Of a DNA stretch of 64,000 nucleotides, positions 12,660-25,755 are shown in pieces (within the stretch, counting starts at the first letter, position 1; every line of letters starts with the position of its first letter). The translations under genes and the position numbers were made by a program. The DNA lies in assembly GCF_042453785.1 (NCBI RefSeq), contig NC_091670.1, positions 33,987,501-34,051,500 of the forward strand, in the 5' to 3' direction. Under the pieces are notes generated by a model. The model made no database searches, was not told the origin of the DNA, and saw nothing but the letters and a program-made list of their open reading frames with translations. This stretch comes from Malus domestica. Taxonomy: Eukaryota > Streptophyta > Magnoliopsida > Rosales > Rosaceae.

Positions 12660-13857
12660 GTTTTCTTTGCTTTGTTTGGTGCAGAATGCAGATGGCTACT
12701 GAGCATAAGAACCGAATTTTTAAGGAGAGGTCGAAATTATTAGCCGCCAGATTTCAAGTGTTCAATCCACTTGCATGTTTGCCACTTGCTAGTCCACTGA
12801 ATTTGACTAGATTAGCACATAGGGATTAAAACAGATAAAGAGTCGACCATGTAAAGTTTTGGCATCAAAGTCTTTGGTGGGTTGGTGGATTTCTGAAAGA
12901 GAAACGAGTAACCATTTTTAATTAGCACTAATCAGGACTTATTGACTTAAAGTCTTGGTAAATGGCACTAATAGTTAATCAAACAGAAACTTTGTGGTAA
13001 AAAATAATTATTATGTGTGGAAATTCAGGAATAAAGTCTAATTTAGTCTTGCTCGTGGTGGATTGTCCTAGTAGTCGGATAATGTAGCCATTTTCTACTC
13101 ACTGTATCTTGGATTCAAACCTTTCCCTCAAACTTTACTGTATATCGCTTTTCAAGTTGGTCTTTCTGTGTGCATTTTCCTGTGTGCTTCTCATTCAATG
13201 AACTTGCTTCTCTTTCTTCTGCCTTTTTCCCACTTTCTCTACAGATTACCGAATGTTTTGGTGGGGGCATCTGCATTTTTTATATGTGAACACTTGTATT
13301 CTTGTGGGAAAATTTGTGCAAATTATCTAAACAGAAAAAAAAGAAAGGAATTGCATGCCAAGTTGACATTTTTGGTGCATTCTTTAAAGTTGGTCTGTGT
13401 GCATTTTCCAGTTCGACTCATCTTTCTATTGAACTTTCAACTGAGTAATATTCTATAAACTTTCTTCTCTTTCCTATGTCGTCTTCCACTTATTTCAACT
13501 TTCAATTTCTCTACACTATATGTTCATGGTTCAATGGCATTGTTCCAGTATTAAATTTAATTTACTCTTTCTGACAAAATTGCAGACACTACAATTCTTG
13601 TAATTTCTCATACTTCTTCCCAAATATCGCCAAAGAAATGTAGTCACGATGTTTGCTTTCTATGTGAGAACTTGTATTCGAATACTTATTGGAAATTTCA
13701 GGAAAATATGGAAAAACATGATTTATTTAGTAGCTTGCAGTACATTACAGTGATTACACATACATGATAGTCATAGATAAACTAAATACGTAGTACATGA
13801 ACTTGGTAGTTAGCACTTGGCTTGTCTTATTTTAATCTTGAGAGATTTCTTCTCGAA
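12660..13857. other. Spacer between intact RLP and RLP pseudogene
   Basis: About 1.2 kb of AT-rich DNA. The part near 12660-12750 should hold the promoter of the minus-strand RLP. A stretch like cattttcctgtgtgcttctcattcaatgaac-type sequence near 13170 recurs weakly near 13390. No gene is supported. Confidence 0.4.
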
Positions 13858-16800
13858 TCAAAGTTTCCTTTGAAAATGAGCTGCTTTGACTGCAATTGCT
13901 AGCATTACCTTATCTTTGATGTCATCGAACAATCGAAAATAAGCATACCTCCATGACTTCTTCACAAGCAATGTACCACAAACACCCCAAAAGCCTACGG
14001 TGAAACCCAGTGCCATGCTGACATAGAACCACAACTTATCATTTCCATCTTCGTTGCTGTCTTTCGCATCTGTAGCAGTAAAAGTATCATCTCCTGGGCA
14101 CTTAGTTGAAAGAGGAACTCCACACAGTAAAAGGTTGCCCTCGTAAATGGAGGGATCTTCGAGCGTCTGGAGTTGGTTCCCAGAAGGAATCCTTCCACCC
14201 AAGTTGTTGTAAGACAAGTTCAAGTAAGATAAGGAGGTTAAAGAAGACAAACTTTGAGGAATTTGTCCTGAAAGGTGATTGTGTGAGAGATCAAGAGTTT
14301 CCAGCCAACACAGGTTTCTGATCTTCAAAGGAATGTTTCCCCTTAGTTGATTTCTTGACAAGTTTAAGGTACTTAACGCTATGAGGCTTGTTATTTCTTC
14401 AGGGATTTCACCTTCTAAATTATTCGATGAAAGGTCGATGCTTTTCACCAAGAACAGAGTTTTGTTATATACGAGTTCTCTTCCCTTCAACGTCAATGTG
14501 GTTTGCTCAATATAGCTTTCACAGTAAAGTGGCATTGGAAAAACCTTCCACCAAAGACATCATATTCTTCAAACACTTGGAATGGGCCCTGAGAAGTTGT
14601 TGTGACTAAGGTCTAGGATGTCAAGCAACGGAAGATTGCACAAGTGGTCGGAGATATGTCCGCTTAATAAGTTGGATCGCAATCATATGAAAAACAACCC
14701 GGGCGCATTTGATCCTATCCATAAAGTCATGTTTCCTGTAAATTTGTTGCCTCCAAGATCGATACTCCTCAAAGAAGTGCAATTTCGCCATACAGAAGAA
14801 GGAATTGTGCCCCCAAGATTGTTGTCATTCATCTTTAATACAAGAAGTGAGCTTGGGACACCCATTGAACTTGGGATATTACCTGAGAGATTGTTGTATC
14901 CAACATCGACAATCAACATTAAGGGCCACATACTCCATTCTTGCGGAAATTCTCCGAATAACTGATTATTTCTCAGAGAAAGGATTGACAAGCTCTGCAA
15001 GTTGCAAATGGAGGGTGGAATTGTGCCTTTCAACTGATTATCAGAAAGATACAATCCTTGTAATGTCAGCATCAATTGGTCAATGTTCAAAGGAACTGGC
15101 CCCGAAAATGAATTGCTTTCAAGATTAAAGATGGTAACATTGGCGGACAGAAGTGGGAGTGGACCATCGAATCTGTTATAGCTCAAATCTATATGATATA
15201 GTTTTGGACATTTCAATTGGAGTGGAAGCCTTCCGCTGATATGATTGTACGATAAATCCAAATATTTGAGCTGCGACAATATCTTCAAGAACCACTCTTC
15301 TGGTATGATACCCGAGATTCCAGTACTACGAAGGGTGACATCAGAAAGTTCAGTTTGCAACAGAAGCCATGCAGGAAAATTAGGACCTACATTGCAATTT
15401 GTAATGCCAACTGTGTAGAGCTTGAAGGGAGGAATCCACTCATAAGTCAGATTGACAATGAGCGACATAGGTCGATATGTAGACACATCAATAGATCGTA
15501 ATTTTGTGAGATTTGCAAAATGGGATTCTGTTAAAATGCCTTCCCATGAATTCCTGGACAAATCTAGGTGAACTAGCTCAGGCAATTGTCCCAAACTATC
15601 GGGAATCGGTCCAATCATATTGTTGTAACTGAGGTTTAGAGTTTTCAAGGATGACAACTTTCCAATAGATTCCGGGATTTTACCCGAAAAATTGTTGAAC
15701 TCAAGGTTGACATATTGCAAGTTGTGTAGCATCCCAAGGGAGTCAGGCAACTCGTCTTCCAGCTCATTAGAGGACAAATCCAGTGATTCCAATACACTGT
15801 CTGTACAGTTTAAGAATCCACTCAAAAGCCCTTGAATTCCCCCATCAAATTTGTTTCCTTGAAAGTTTAGGGTCTTTAGCTTGCAAAAGTTTAGTTTGGG
15901 AATATGACCTTCGAGTCTATTACCAGAAAAATCAAGGCCTTGCAGATATTCGAGGCTTGCAAACTCTCGAGGAATCGGACCAGTGAAATAGTTTCCATTG
16001 AAATAATCTCCACTCAGATAGAGATTTCGAAGACTAGTAAGATTAGAAAACCAGCTAGGTAGTGGAGAAATGATAGAATTCATTGACATATCAAGTACCA
16101 AAAGTGAAGTCATATTTACCTTTTGGATTGAGAGTGGAATTCTTTCAATTGCACATTCAAACAAATGCAACTCTAACAGCGAAGGAAGAATGTTAACTAC
16201 AGATAGCCAACTTGCTCCCGCGCTGCGAAGATTGAGAAAGTCGAGATTGAGGTATGTTAAGGAAGAGAGGCGAGGAAGCCAATTCAATCTTTCGGAAGAT
16301 ATTTTCAAGAAGAAATTCCCCCCTAGGTCAAGATGGTTCAGGTTTGACAGGTTTCCAAGGTTAGGGGGAATTTCTCCCCCAAAACCTGAGTTGGAGATAT
16401 TAAGATAATTCAAACTCTTAAGCTGGCCAAAAGACTTAGGAATTGGATTCTCTTCGAAATAATTATTGGAAAGATCGAGTGTTTCCAAAGACGACAAGTT
16501 TCCAATAAACTCTGGAATCTCAGCTCCCTCAGATGATAATGCAGAGGAGAGGTTGAGATACCTCAAATTTTCAAGCAGACCATTGAACTTAGGGAGTTGG
16601 AAACTGTTCCCGCTCAAATCTAGGTAATTTAAATGCTTCAAGCTAAGCAAAGAAGGATTTATCTTACCCTCACATTTTCATAAGCCAACTTGTCGTAGTG
16701 ATCTTCGGGATCAGACCATACTGGAGATGGATAAGTATTCCGAAGGTCCACCTTTGCAACATGACCCGTGCGGTTGTTGCACAAAATTCCTTTCCATTGA

Positions 16801-17072
16801 CAGCAGTCGCGTCCAACCCAAGAAGAAAGCCTTCCCGAAGGATCAGTAACATTTTGTTTGAAGCTGAACAGTGCTCATCTCTCTTCCTCAATGCATGAGT
16901 CCCCACCGCTTGGAAGTCCGTCACCCATCCGCATGTAGGAAGTGACCGTAAACAGAAAGAGAAAATAGTAAACAACATTGAAATTTGGATAGCAGCTACC
17001 CATTGTACGAAGATTTCTTTGCTGCAGATGGTTGCTGAAAGCATGCAAAGTGAAATTGTAGGGAGGCAGCAA
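13858..17072 (-). pseudogene. Broken LRR receptor-like protein gene
   Basis: It is collinear with a full RLP: signal peptide (likely start at 17003, MGSCYPNF), LRRNT, LRRs, island domain, acidic spacer, transmembrane helix and short basic tail ending FQRKL. The breaks are visible. There is an in-frame TGA at 16875-16877, where a CGA arginine is expected after CIEEER. There is a frameshift near 16670, just before [16 protein letters not shown] at 14683-14685 follows APGLFFI. Further frame changes lie at about 14535-14590. The LRR block at 14683-16650 still reads 655 residues, so decay is recent. It is in tandem with the intact RLP about 1.2 kb away. Confidence 0.9.
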
Positions 17073-17829
17073 TCAGCTCAAAGACAAATATTGAAGTCAA
17101 TGGTGCACAGATAATCCAAATCCTCAGCACATTTTTCTCGACTTCGGTTGCCAAAGCAAGTCTGTATCCCCTCAAAGGTAGTCGAATTGTTTACAATTTC
17201 TTGACTTTTGGAGTTATGATTATTGATTGTATTACATAAACAATTATGTGTGGTAGACAGGCCAAGGGACCCGCCATCATCTAGCGGGGCCAGGAAACCT
17301 CCACCCATCACATGGGGTACAGGTCTGTTGTTTGACTTTGATATCATGTTAAATTATCAAAGAAACAGATCAAATATTCACTTCCAACAATATCGATATT
17401 ATTTTCAACTTATTAGGTATAAGATTTTATCATAAAAGACATCGATATTAATTAAAGTAACATTAAGATATTTACTCTTCTTTTTTTCTTTCTCTTGCCG
17501 ATGGAGGGATATATAACATTACCTACCTCGGCCTATGAAAAGACCCAACCAGTATGAGCATGGACTTTCCTTTCTCATGAACTTATGACTAGTTCAAAAA
17601 TATCATAAGATATTTCTTTCAACATAAATGGATCTTACTCTTAAATATATAGACCTTATTTTATATGAACCGATAAAAGAAATTTGATTTAAAGAAATAA
17701 GAAGGTTTTTGGCTATAGTTATTTAATTTAAAGAAATAAGAAGGTTTTTAGCTATGATTATCTATTGTTGGGAGTTTTGAAAATTATCTAATTTAAAATA
17801 ATAAAGTACTCAACTAGGAGTATCATAAT
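17073..17829. other. Spacer upstream of the RLP pseudogene
   Basis: AT-rich sequence. Bases near 17690 and 17730 carry a short direct duplication (atttaaagaaataagaaggttttt). No gene is supported. Confidence 0.4.
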
Positions 17830-18811
17830 CGCCTGAAGGCATCCCATCCAACGAAGCAGACAACATGCCTCCCAAACTCCAAACGTGCAATGACAAAACT
17901 ACCCCCAAAATCTTCACCCTTGCCCGTCCCGTCTGAAATCTAAACGGGCAAGAGTAATTTTACTTGTTTCAAGACTGCGCGCCGTTTTGGTCCAGCCCTC
18001 TAGGCCTCTGTCTGGCCCTATGAATGCAAAAGCCGAACCTGGCAAATCCATCACAAAGCAAAATTTTGGCCTGCAAATCCGTAACAAAGCAAAAATTTGG
18101 GTAGAATGGCAACTTGGTAAATAAATCAAAATCAAAGTATTTTTACTATAGCTTATGTATAGTGTCAATTTCCTCCTCAACTTTAGACTATAGTGACTAG
18201 CAAAGAGTGTACGCGCGATGTTGCGGGATTGAAAATTGTATAAATTTTTTATGTACAATACTATTTACATACAAATGATAATACTTGAGTGTATGTACAT
18301 GGTGTTCACTCTTCTCACATTAGGTGCCTTATCTTCTTTCTTGTCTATGTAATCTTCTCTACCATATTGTTCAAACATAAATTTGTCATGTTCAATAAAA
18401 AATCAGATATACAAAACATTATGTATTTACACAATCCCATATTTATGAAACTTACAATCGAAAGCCGAAGCTGCAAGATTTTCCAATTACGAACTCAATC
18501 ATAATACAACGAATGAAATTATATGCATAGTATTACAGACATAATTTTAATCTTCTACTAATTTGATGTAATATGGAAATGTGTAAACAACATATAACCA
18601 ATCATCTTGACAATAAATTCTTCAAAACACAACTTTTATGACCCGCCAAACTGTGAAATAAAAAATAATAATAATTCATGACAAAAGATTTACAAAACAC
18701 TGGGAAAGTAAAAACATAATAAGCCAATTAAGCCATCTAAAACAGAAAACTAATCAACCATAGTAGTATTAAGACTCATATCGTCGTAGTAGTACTCTTT
18801 GACCATATTAA

Positions 18812-19167
18812 GGGGTGGTTTGGGAGTGAGGTGCTTAAAAAAAAAGCACTCATGAAAAAAAGCTGTGAGGGTTTTAGGTGTTTGGTAAACTGAAAAAAAA
18901 AATGCTTATTTTGGAAGCTGTTGTGAGAATAAGCTGAAATCAAAGGAAAAAGCTGAAGCTGCTATTTGCAGCTTTGGAAAACTGGCTTTTTTTTCAAAGC
19001 ACACATAGCTACAGTGCTCCTTTCATGAAAAGACCCACTATCAAACTGCTTTTTTTTTCCAACAGCACTTTTACAAAAAAGTTTACCAAACACTCTGCTG
19101 ATTTTTTTCACAGCCGCTTATTCTCACAGCAACATTTTTTCAAAGTACAGCAATACCAAACCAGCCC
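18812..19167. mobile_element. MITE with TAA target duplication (PIF/Harbinger-like)
   Basis: Termini are ggggtggtttgg and ccaaaccagccc, imperfect inverted repeats with TAA on both sides (18809-18811 and 19168-19170). It is 356 bp, with poly-A/T-rich arms that pair with each other. The inverted paralogue near 62985-63005 lacks the element, which confirms the boundaries. Confidence 0.8.
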
Positions 19168-19370
19168 TAAAACTCATATCGAAAAATATGAAATTTGCAT
19201 ACCCATTTGACCATATTAGGACTCATATCGTCGCAGTAATACTCTTTCACAACAAATGGGAAAAATTAGAGGCCATGGGTATTCCTTAAATCCCATCATG
19301 TTATCAATTTCCAAAATTTTTGGGCATTCCGGAAAATCACAGAGACTATCTACCCTACACTCTTTACAAT

Positions 19371-19621
19371 TCCATGTTGAATAAGACACATTAAAAGTAA
19401 CCAAAATCATGCACCTTAACTTCAGGAGAGATTTACCAAAAATAATAATAATAATAACTTCATGAGAGATTTTTCAGTGTGATCGGAATACATGATTCCA
19501 TGTTGAATAAGACACATCAAAAGTAACCAAAATCATGCACCTTAACTTCAGGAGAGATTTACCAAAAAAAATAATAATAATAACTTCATGAGAGATTTTT
19601 CAGTGTGATCGGAATACAGGA
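19371..19621. repeat. 126-bp tandem duplication
   Basis: The segment beginning tccatgttgaataagacac at 19371 repeats at 19497 with few differences. It includes the left end of the Mutator-like MITE and the taacttca target, so the duplication probably followed the MITE insertion. Confidence 0.8.
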
Positions 19622-19761
19622 TGGTACATCATGTGTCATTATATAAATGGTAAGATATTTGTGTTAAAAAAATTAATAACTAAAAAAAATAAAATTTTCC
19701 ATCATTTATATCAAAATATATGGTATATCACCCGTATTCCGATCACAATGAAAAATTTCTC
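19590..19761. mobile_element. Mutator-like MITE with 9-bp target duplication
   Basis: The ends gagagatttttcagtgtgat and atcacaatgaaaaatttctc are inverted repeats. The perfect 9-bp direct repeat taacttcat flanks it at 19581-19589 and 19762-19770. The related copy of block A near 28230-28250 has a single taacttcag in antisense and no element. Size and duplication length fit a non-autonomous MULE. Confidence 0.85.
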
Positions 19762-21072
19762 TAACTTCATGTGCTTGTATCATTAGTATTTGTCATCATT
19801 GTAGTTATTTTACTAACATAATTATCATCACCCCAAGTAATATCAAATGATAGCATTTACTCAATTTTATATTGAAGAAATCGCCAATTCAAGATGAGGG
19901 GTTCATTTAACAAAATTACTCTTAATTTAACAAAGATTTCTCATGAAACGGTGGACAACTTGAGGACCATTTTTATTGATTTTAAATATCAAGGATGAAA
20001 GTGATGAGTTATATCAATCTCATGGACCATTTTAAATAAAAACTTTCTCTTTTAATTCCAAATCTCTGTGCAATTTTGTTAAAGAGTAAATGTATTAAAT
20101 AAATGCATGAGCATGACTAGTTCTCAAATTTTGATTTGTTTGTAACGCCTAATGACTCCAAATTTTCTTTTATTTGATTGATGCGTACAAAATTTAATAT
20201 GACAAATAAATAGATAAAATAGTAAACGTTACATAATTTTTAGGTCGACCTTTGTGGTGATGGTTCTTCAATTTTAATTTTAATTTTTTGGTTTAATGAA
20301 AAACAAAAAAATTAATTTAAATATATTTATTTGTTGGCAGTATTGTTTTCCAGGGATGTGGCTATCTGACTTGACAAGGAATCGATATGAGGTCAGGGGA
20401 GAAGAAATGCGTGAAGAAGGTAATGTCATCTCCAACCGAATGGTCCATAGGGGCCAAATGGCCGAAAATAACCCGAAAACCGTCTCCAGCCAAGGACTAG
20501 GCCAAATGGCTTGTGGGCCTCACTGGACAAAAAAGGGCCAAAGGGCCAACCGACTGGCCCAAAGCAGCCAGCTAGCCGGCCTCGGGCCGGGCCAGAATTT
20601 TCATTATTCCTGTCAGTTATATCCAAAAGCATTGTACTTATTCTTGTCGGTTATATCCGACAGGAATGGTAAGCCAAATTTTCAAATACAACGGCTAGTT
20701 ACCGTTGGATTCATTTTTATTTATTTATGAATTTAATTTGTAGTTTTTAAATTTAAGTTGTTATTTTTAAATTTCAGTTGTTGTAGTTTTTAAATTTAAG
20801 TTGTTATAGTTTTTAAATTTAAATAATAAATTATGTTTGGCCTTCGGTTGGAGACGGTTTTTTGTGACAGAGTTAAAACGAGCTCTATGGCCCTTTGGCC
20901 CTCGATTGGAGATGGAGGCAAATATGGTCTTGTATTAAAATATTAGTATCTTGGAGTGCCAGAGAGCTAAAACGAGCCATCTGGCCAGCCTTCGGTTGGA
21001 GATGGCTTGGTCCAGAAGGCCAAATGGCTGAAAATAGCCCAAAAACCGTCTCCAACCGAGGGCTAGGACAAA

Positions 21073-21306
21073 TGTTAGATCCCACATCGCCCAGGGGAGT
21101 AGATCATCTATGCCTTAAATGTACACGCCCACCTCCATATAACACGAGACCTTTTGGGAGCTCACTGGCTTTGGGTTCCATAGGAACTCCGAAGTTAAGC
21201 AAGATCGTGCGAGAGCAATCCCAGGATAGGTGACCCATTGGGAAGTTCTCGTATGAGTTTCCAGAAACAAAACCATGATGGTGTGGTCAGGGCCCGGGAT
21301 GTGACA
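21073..21306 (+). mobile_element. Cassandra-type TRIM solo LTR
   Basis: It starts TGTTAGATCCCACATCGCCC and ends GGGATGTGACA. It is flanked by the 5-bp repeat acaaa (21068-21072 and 21307-21311). Its core, about 21155-21250, resembles 5S rRNA (ggaactccgaagttaagc, then aggataggtgacccattggg), the hallmark of Cassandra elements. Only one LTR is present. It is inserted in the second unit of the MITE dimer. Confidence 0.9.
21155..21250 (+). other. 5S-rRNA-like segment inside the Cassandra LTR
   Basis: The internal promoter region gaagttaagc and the downstream ggataggtgaccc block match the 5S gene pattern with substitutions. It is part of a retroelement LTR and not a 5S gene array. Confidence 0.8.
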
Positions 21307-23299
21307 ACAAATGGCTCGTGGGCCTCACTAGACAAAAAAAGGCCAAAGGGCCAACCGGCTGGCCCAAAGTAGCCAGCCCCGGGCTGGGCCAGAATTTTCA
21401 TTATTCCTGTCGGTTATATCCGACATCATTGTACTTATTCCTGTTGGTTATATCCGACATGAATGGTATGCCAAAATTTCAAATACAATGGCTAGTTACC
21501 GTTGGATTCAATTTTTTTTTTGGGCCATATTTTTTTTTATGAATTTAATTTGTAGTTTTTAAATTTAAGTTGTAGTTTTTAAATATAAGTTGTAGTTTTT
21601 GTATTTAAGTTATTGTTGTTTTTAAATTTAAGTTGTTATAGTTTTTTAATTTAAATAATAAATTATGTTTGGCCCTATGACCCTCGGTTGGAGACAGTTT
21701 TTTGTAACAGGGCTAAAACGAGCCCTATGACCCTTTGACCCTCTGTTGGAGATGAAGGCAAATATGACCATGTATTGTTCATTAAAATATTAATTTCTTG
21801 GAGGGCCAAATGGCTAAAACGAGCCATCTGGCCAACCTTCGGTTGGAGATGACCTAATATGCTGCTATTTCCTACTGTTTTCCTCTTTTTGTCTTTTTCC
21901 TCAGTTTATTTTTATTTTTATAAATTTTAAATTTCCACACACACCCTCATTAATATGGAAAATGAAATATATTTTTGCTAGCAAACAAGATCCAACTGGA
22001 TTTGAGGTCAGGTCTTATATGAAACGGATTCAATGCTACCGCTGAGTTTCAGTTCAAAAATGTATTGATATGTGAAGAAAAACTTACACATGATAATCCA
22101 TTATTGGACTGTAAGTTCACGTGACGGCAAACAATATCCATATAATTCATTCCTCTATAATTAACATGCTCAAAACATGGTGATGATTTGTCATTCAGTA
22201 GAGCGAATAATTAGGTGCTTAAAGTGGAGAATAATAATAATAATATCTAATGTTGTCTTTTCATGCCAACTATAATAATATTTCATATAGTGGTGAAAAG
22301 TGAAACACAACCAGTATTTAATTTATTTATGGAAGTGTATTTTGACATTCCATTTTTTAGTGTCAATTACATGTTTTTTCTCAGTTTTTTTTTAACTAAA
22401 ATGGTCTTTAAGATTGTCGTAAGTCTTCATTTTCTTTTCTGGGATTCAAAACCGATAGAAGTGGTCCTTAAGATTTTACATTGTCAATTATTTTGGTCTT
22501 TTAGTGAAAAATCTTTGTTAAATTGAAGAAACCACCAGTTAAGAGGAATGATTGATTTGATAAAAATACACTTAATTTAACAATGATATCTCATGGAACC
22601 ATGGAGAACCACTTCTATTGATTTTAAATATCAGAGATGAGAGTGATGAAGTTATGTCAATTCTTAAGGCAAAAGCCTTCCTCTTTTAATTTAAATCTTT
22701 AAATGGTAAATGTATTAAATAAAAAGATAAAATAGAAAACGTCACATAATATTTTGGTCGACCTTTGTGCTTGCATATGCGGCAAAAGCGAAGGGGACTC
22801 AAGGGAATGGACAGCATCGACAGTGATTCCGAGTAGCCACCTTATTATTTTATTCCCGAAAATTGTATAATTATTCAAAAAAATTACAGAAAAAGAGAAA
22901 GAAAAAAAAGTATGAGACTTGAGAGCCCCCAAGTCTCAGAAAATTAAATACTGTTACCCGGGTCAGGGTATGAGGGCCCACTCACCGGCCTTTTCCTAGT
23001 CCACTGCCCTTGCTTTGTAGGACACAATGTTCTTGCCGTCGATGTCGATGATGATGGTTTTGTCATTTTGATGATCAACGGCGGAGATGTTCTTGGTCAA
23101 TCAGGGGTAGTTGTGAGATTTTGGACTTTGGGGTGGGGGCATTTTGGGTCAACAGAGGTCACCAACTGAGAAAGTGAGAAGCAAGCGTATGCACGGGGCT
23201 TACTTAAGGCAGCTTTCAGCCTTATGACTCAGTCTGAGTCGTTAGACTCTGGACGCCACCCAACTCCGGCGATTAGATAAAATTAATATTAACTAGAAT

Positions 23300-24470
23300 T
23301 TTCTTTTTCTTTCTCAATGGTGTTTTTTATTGTTATTTTATTTAAATTTATTACTTTCTGGCATCGATTAATTATTGTTGGCTACAAATATCTTTTGCTC
23401 TTTTTTCACTTTTCTCTTTGTTACTAATTATTCATAAAACAGAAAAAATTTCTATGCTTTGATGTATGTATTGCACGCCATCAGTAAAACATTTTGCTGA
23501 AGAGAATTAGAACATACTAAAAACAATGTGCGGATTTTTTATGTAAATGTTTTTAGAACCAATCTTTAACAAAAATGCAAATCTTGAAAAAGTACTTCTC
23601 CTACCAATTGATGTTTTTTGCATAAAGTACTTTTAAGTGTTTTTGAACTCAAAAACATTTTCTTTAAAAGTGTTTTAAGTCATTTTAAAAACATTTTTAA
23701 ATGAGTGATGCTGCTCTTGCACATCAAAACACAAAAAGCAAAGGTATTTCTCAACAGTTTACTCGTGAAAAACGTTGTGGGAAAGAGAATTAGCCCCAAG
23801 TCTAGTCAAACGAAGTGGAATTTGCTAACTTGTAGAATGGGCTGAGGACTTGGAATTTTTGATCCCATCGATTTCCTAAAGCTTCAGCTTCTTACTAGAA
23901 GTATGTCTTACACGCCATGAGTAAAAATTGTGTGGAAGAGAATTAGAGCATACTAAAAAAAATGTGCAGACTTTTGATGAAAGTATTTTTAAAACTAATT
24001 CTTAATAAAAATGCAAAGTGAATTTTGAAAAAATATTTCAAGTGCTTTCTATCAGAAGTACATAACTAGTGTTTTTTTCATGAAGTACTTTAAGTGCTTT
24101 TGGAACTTAAAATCATTTTCTCTAGAAGTGTTTTTCAATCATTTTAGAAGCGTTTCCAAATGAGTGATGCTTTTACTGCACACCAAAACACGAAAAGCAA
24201 AGGTTGAGATTTAACTAAATTTCGTTTGGTCAAATCTCAACAATTAATTTCTGAAAAATGGTGCAGGAAAGAGAATTAGAAGTGTTTTTGGAACTTAAAA
24301 TCATTTTCTCCAAAATTGTTTTTCAATCATTTTAAAAACGTTTCCAAGTGAGTGATGCTTTTATTGCACACCAAAACACGAAAAGCAAAGGTTAAGATTT
24401 AACTAAATTTCGTTTGGTCAAATCTCAACAATTCATTCGTGAAAAATGGTGTGGAAAAGAGAATTAGACA
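23300..24470. repeat. Degenerate and tandem repeats of an exon-free element
   Basis: Bases 24101-24279 and 24288-24466 are a tandem pair with 187-bp offset (ggaacttaaaatcattttct ... gagaattaga). A more diverged copy lies at about 23645-23800, with the shared phrase gagtgatgct. No coding sequence is supported. Confidence 0.65.
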
Positions 24471-24835
24471 CAAGTCTAGTCAACCTGAGAGGACTTTGCT
24501 AACTTGTAGAATGGGCCGAGAACCTGGAATTTTCGACCTCATCGATTTCCTAGCAAGCTTCAACTTCGTAAAAATGGATAGGTTCCATGCTTGGGCCTAT
24601 TTTAAAAGTTATAATAAATTTAACCGTTTGATCTCATTTCAACGGTTTGAATCCCTGAACTTAATGGATTAAAAGGAAGGGATCTGAAAATGATCCCTTT
24701 CCAATAGAAGAATTTGATCTCAAGGGATTATGATTTCTTTCCAACATTTTCGCAGGTGTTTCCGGGTAGTTTGTTTTTTGCGTGGGACCGATCCAGCGTC
24801 TAGAACCCGAAACAAAACACTATAAGTCATGAGCA

Positions 24836-25755
24836 TGGTATAAAATATCGATGGTATCGGAAATATCGGTAGTCCAAAAACATGGAAATTTCGATGGAAA
24901 TATCGAGATATTATCGATATCGATAAAAATTGAATAAAAACCACGGAAATTGTAAGAAAAACTTGGAAATTTTTATTGAAACTTTGGAGAATATTTATTT
25001 AGTCAATTATCCATTAGTTTATCAAAAAAAATTAGAAGGAAATGCATTACATGATGGATTTAACTGATTTAAGTTGATTATACAGCGAGCTGGCAAACAC
25101 TGTGAGTGTAGAAAATATGTAGTAATTAATGAAAAAAAGATTAAACACACCATAATCATTTATATATAATGATTTACTACAATATTTTACACTTTATACA
25201 TTGCATGGTAAGATACATGAGTGATTTAGTACCACATGAAGTTCCTATGAGGTTCAAAATTTTCATTATCTTCATCATCTCTATGTGTAGAGTAAGTTTA
25301 TTGTGAAGAGTATTCATCAAATGATAAATCCCCAAAATAGTTTTGCATGTAATTGTTAACATGTCACTCATATAAATATAAATATTTTAGCATCTTATCA
25401 CTAAAACATACGTGATATATCGTGGTTAAGGTGTTGGAGGATTAAAATGGGAGGGGTTCAAATCCCCTTTGTGTTTTTTTTCTTCCCTTTTTTCCCTTTT
25501 TTTTCTTTTTTTTTTCCTTTTCTTTCCTTCATTTACATCGATATTTTTGATATTTTAGCGATATTACACTAATATTTTGACAAAATATTGCTGAAGTGTG
25601 AGTGAAATTATCGACATCGATATTTTCTGATATTATCGTCAATATTGTCGATATTTGTACGATATGTACATGGATATGTTCCGAAAGATCTGTGATTCGA
25701 AAAAACCGAAATATCCTCGATATTTTGTCGATATTATCAATATTTCAAACTATGG
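24836..25755. mobile_element. ATCGATATT-rich terminal-inverted-repeat element
   Basis: It begins atggtataaaatatcgat and ends with tatcaatatttcaaactatg, loosely inverted ends. Many copies of gatatt/aatatc occur near both ends. An inner part (about 24836-25230) matches 53122-53619 in antisense. A (T/C)-rich tract lies at 25470-25535. Class and exact borders are uncertain. Confidence 0.5.

Larger units (their letters stand above)
17830..19880 (+). repeat. Duplicated block A (reference copy)
   Basis: Inverted partial copies of this block lie at 27985-29015 and 62950-64000. Markers such as cagacagaggcct, ccaaaacggc and the tail gatcggacgg appear in antisense. The block has no intact gene. It contains two miniature elements (18812-19167 and 19590-19761) that are absent from the matching sites of the other copies, so they inserted after the duplication. 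Confidence 0.75.
20424..21854. mobile_element. Dimer of a Harbinger-like MITE, with an inserted LTR
   Basis: Flanked by TAA at 20421-20423 and 21855-21857. The ends are tgtcatctccaaccgaa and ttcggttggagatgacc, inverted repeats with one mismatch at the first base. A second full unit starts near 21008, after an internal ttcggttggagatggc, so two units of about 0.6 kb lie head to tail. Each unit holds ggccaaatggc-type motifs and taattt/taaattt-rich arms. The uninterrupted site is visible in antisense near 36360. Confidence 0.8.
20382..23272 (+). repeat. Duplicated block B (reference copy)
   Basis: An inverted copy lies at 34150-36408. The match covers intergenic sequence such as ttttcctctttttgtctttttcc, the run around 22960-23150 containing atcgacatcgac-like sequence in antisense, and the ends. 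This copy carries the Harbinger-like dimer at 20424-21854 that the other lacks. No intact gene is seen. Confidence 0.75.

Noticed and set aside
20296..20730. 144-residue plus-strand frame, GQMA-rich
   Set aside because: It crosses the TAA target site into the MITE, so the frame is an accident of insertion.
21155..21250. Functional 5S rRNA gene
   Set aside because: The segment lies inside a TG...CA element with a 5-bp duplication and has substitutions; it is a Cassandra LTR part.
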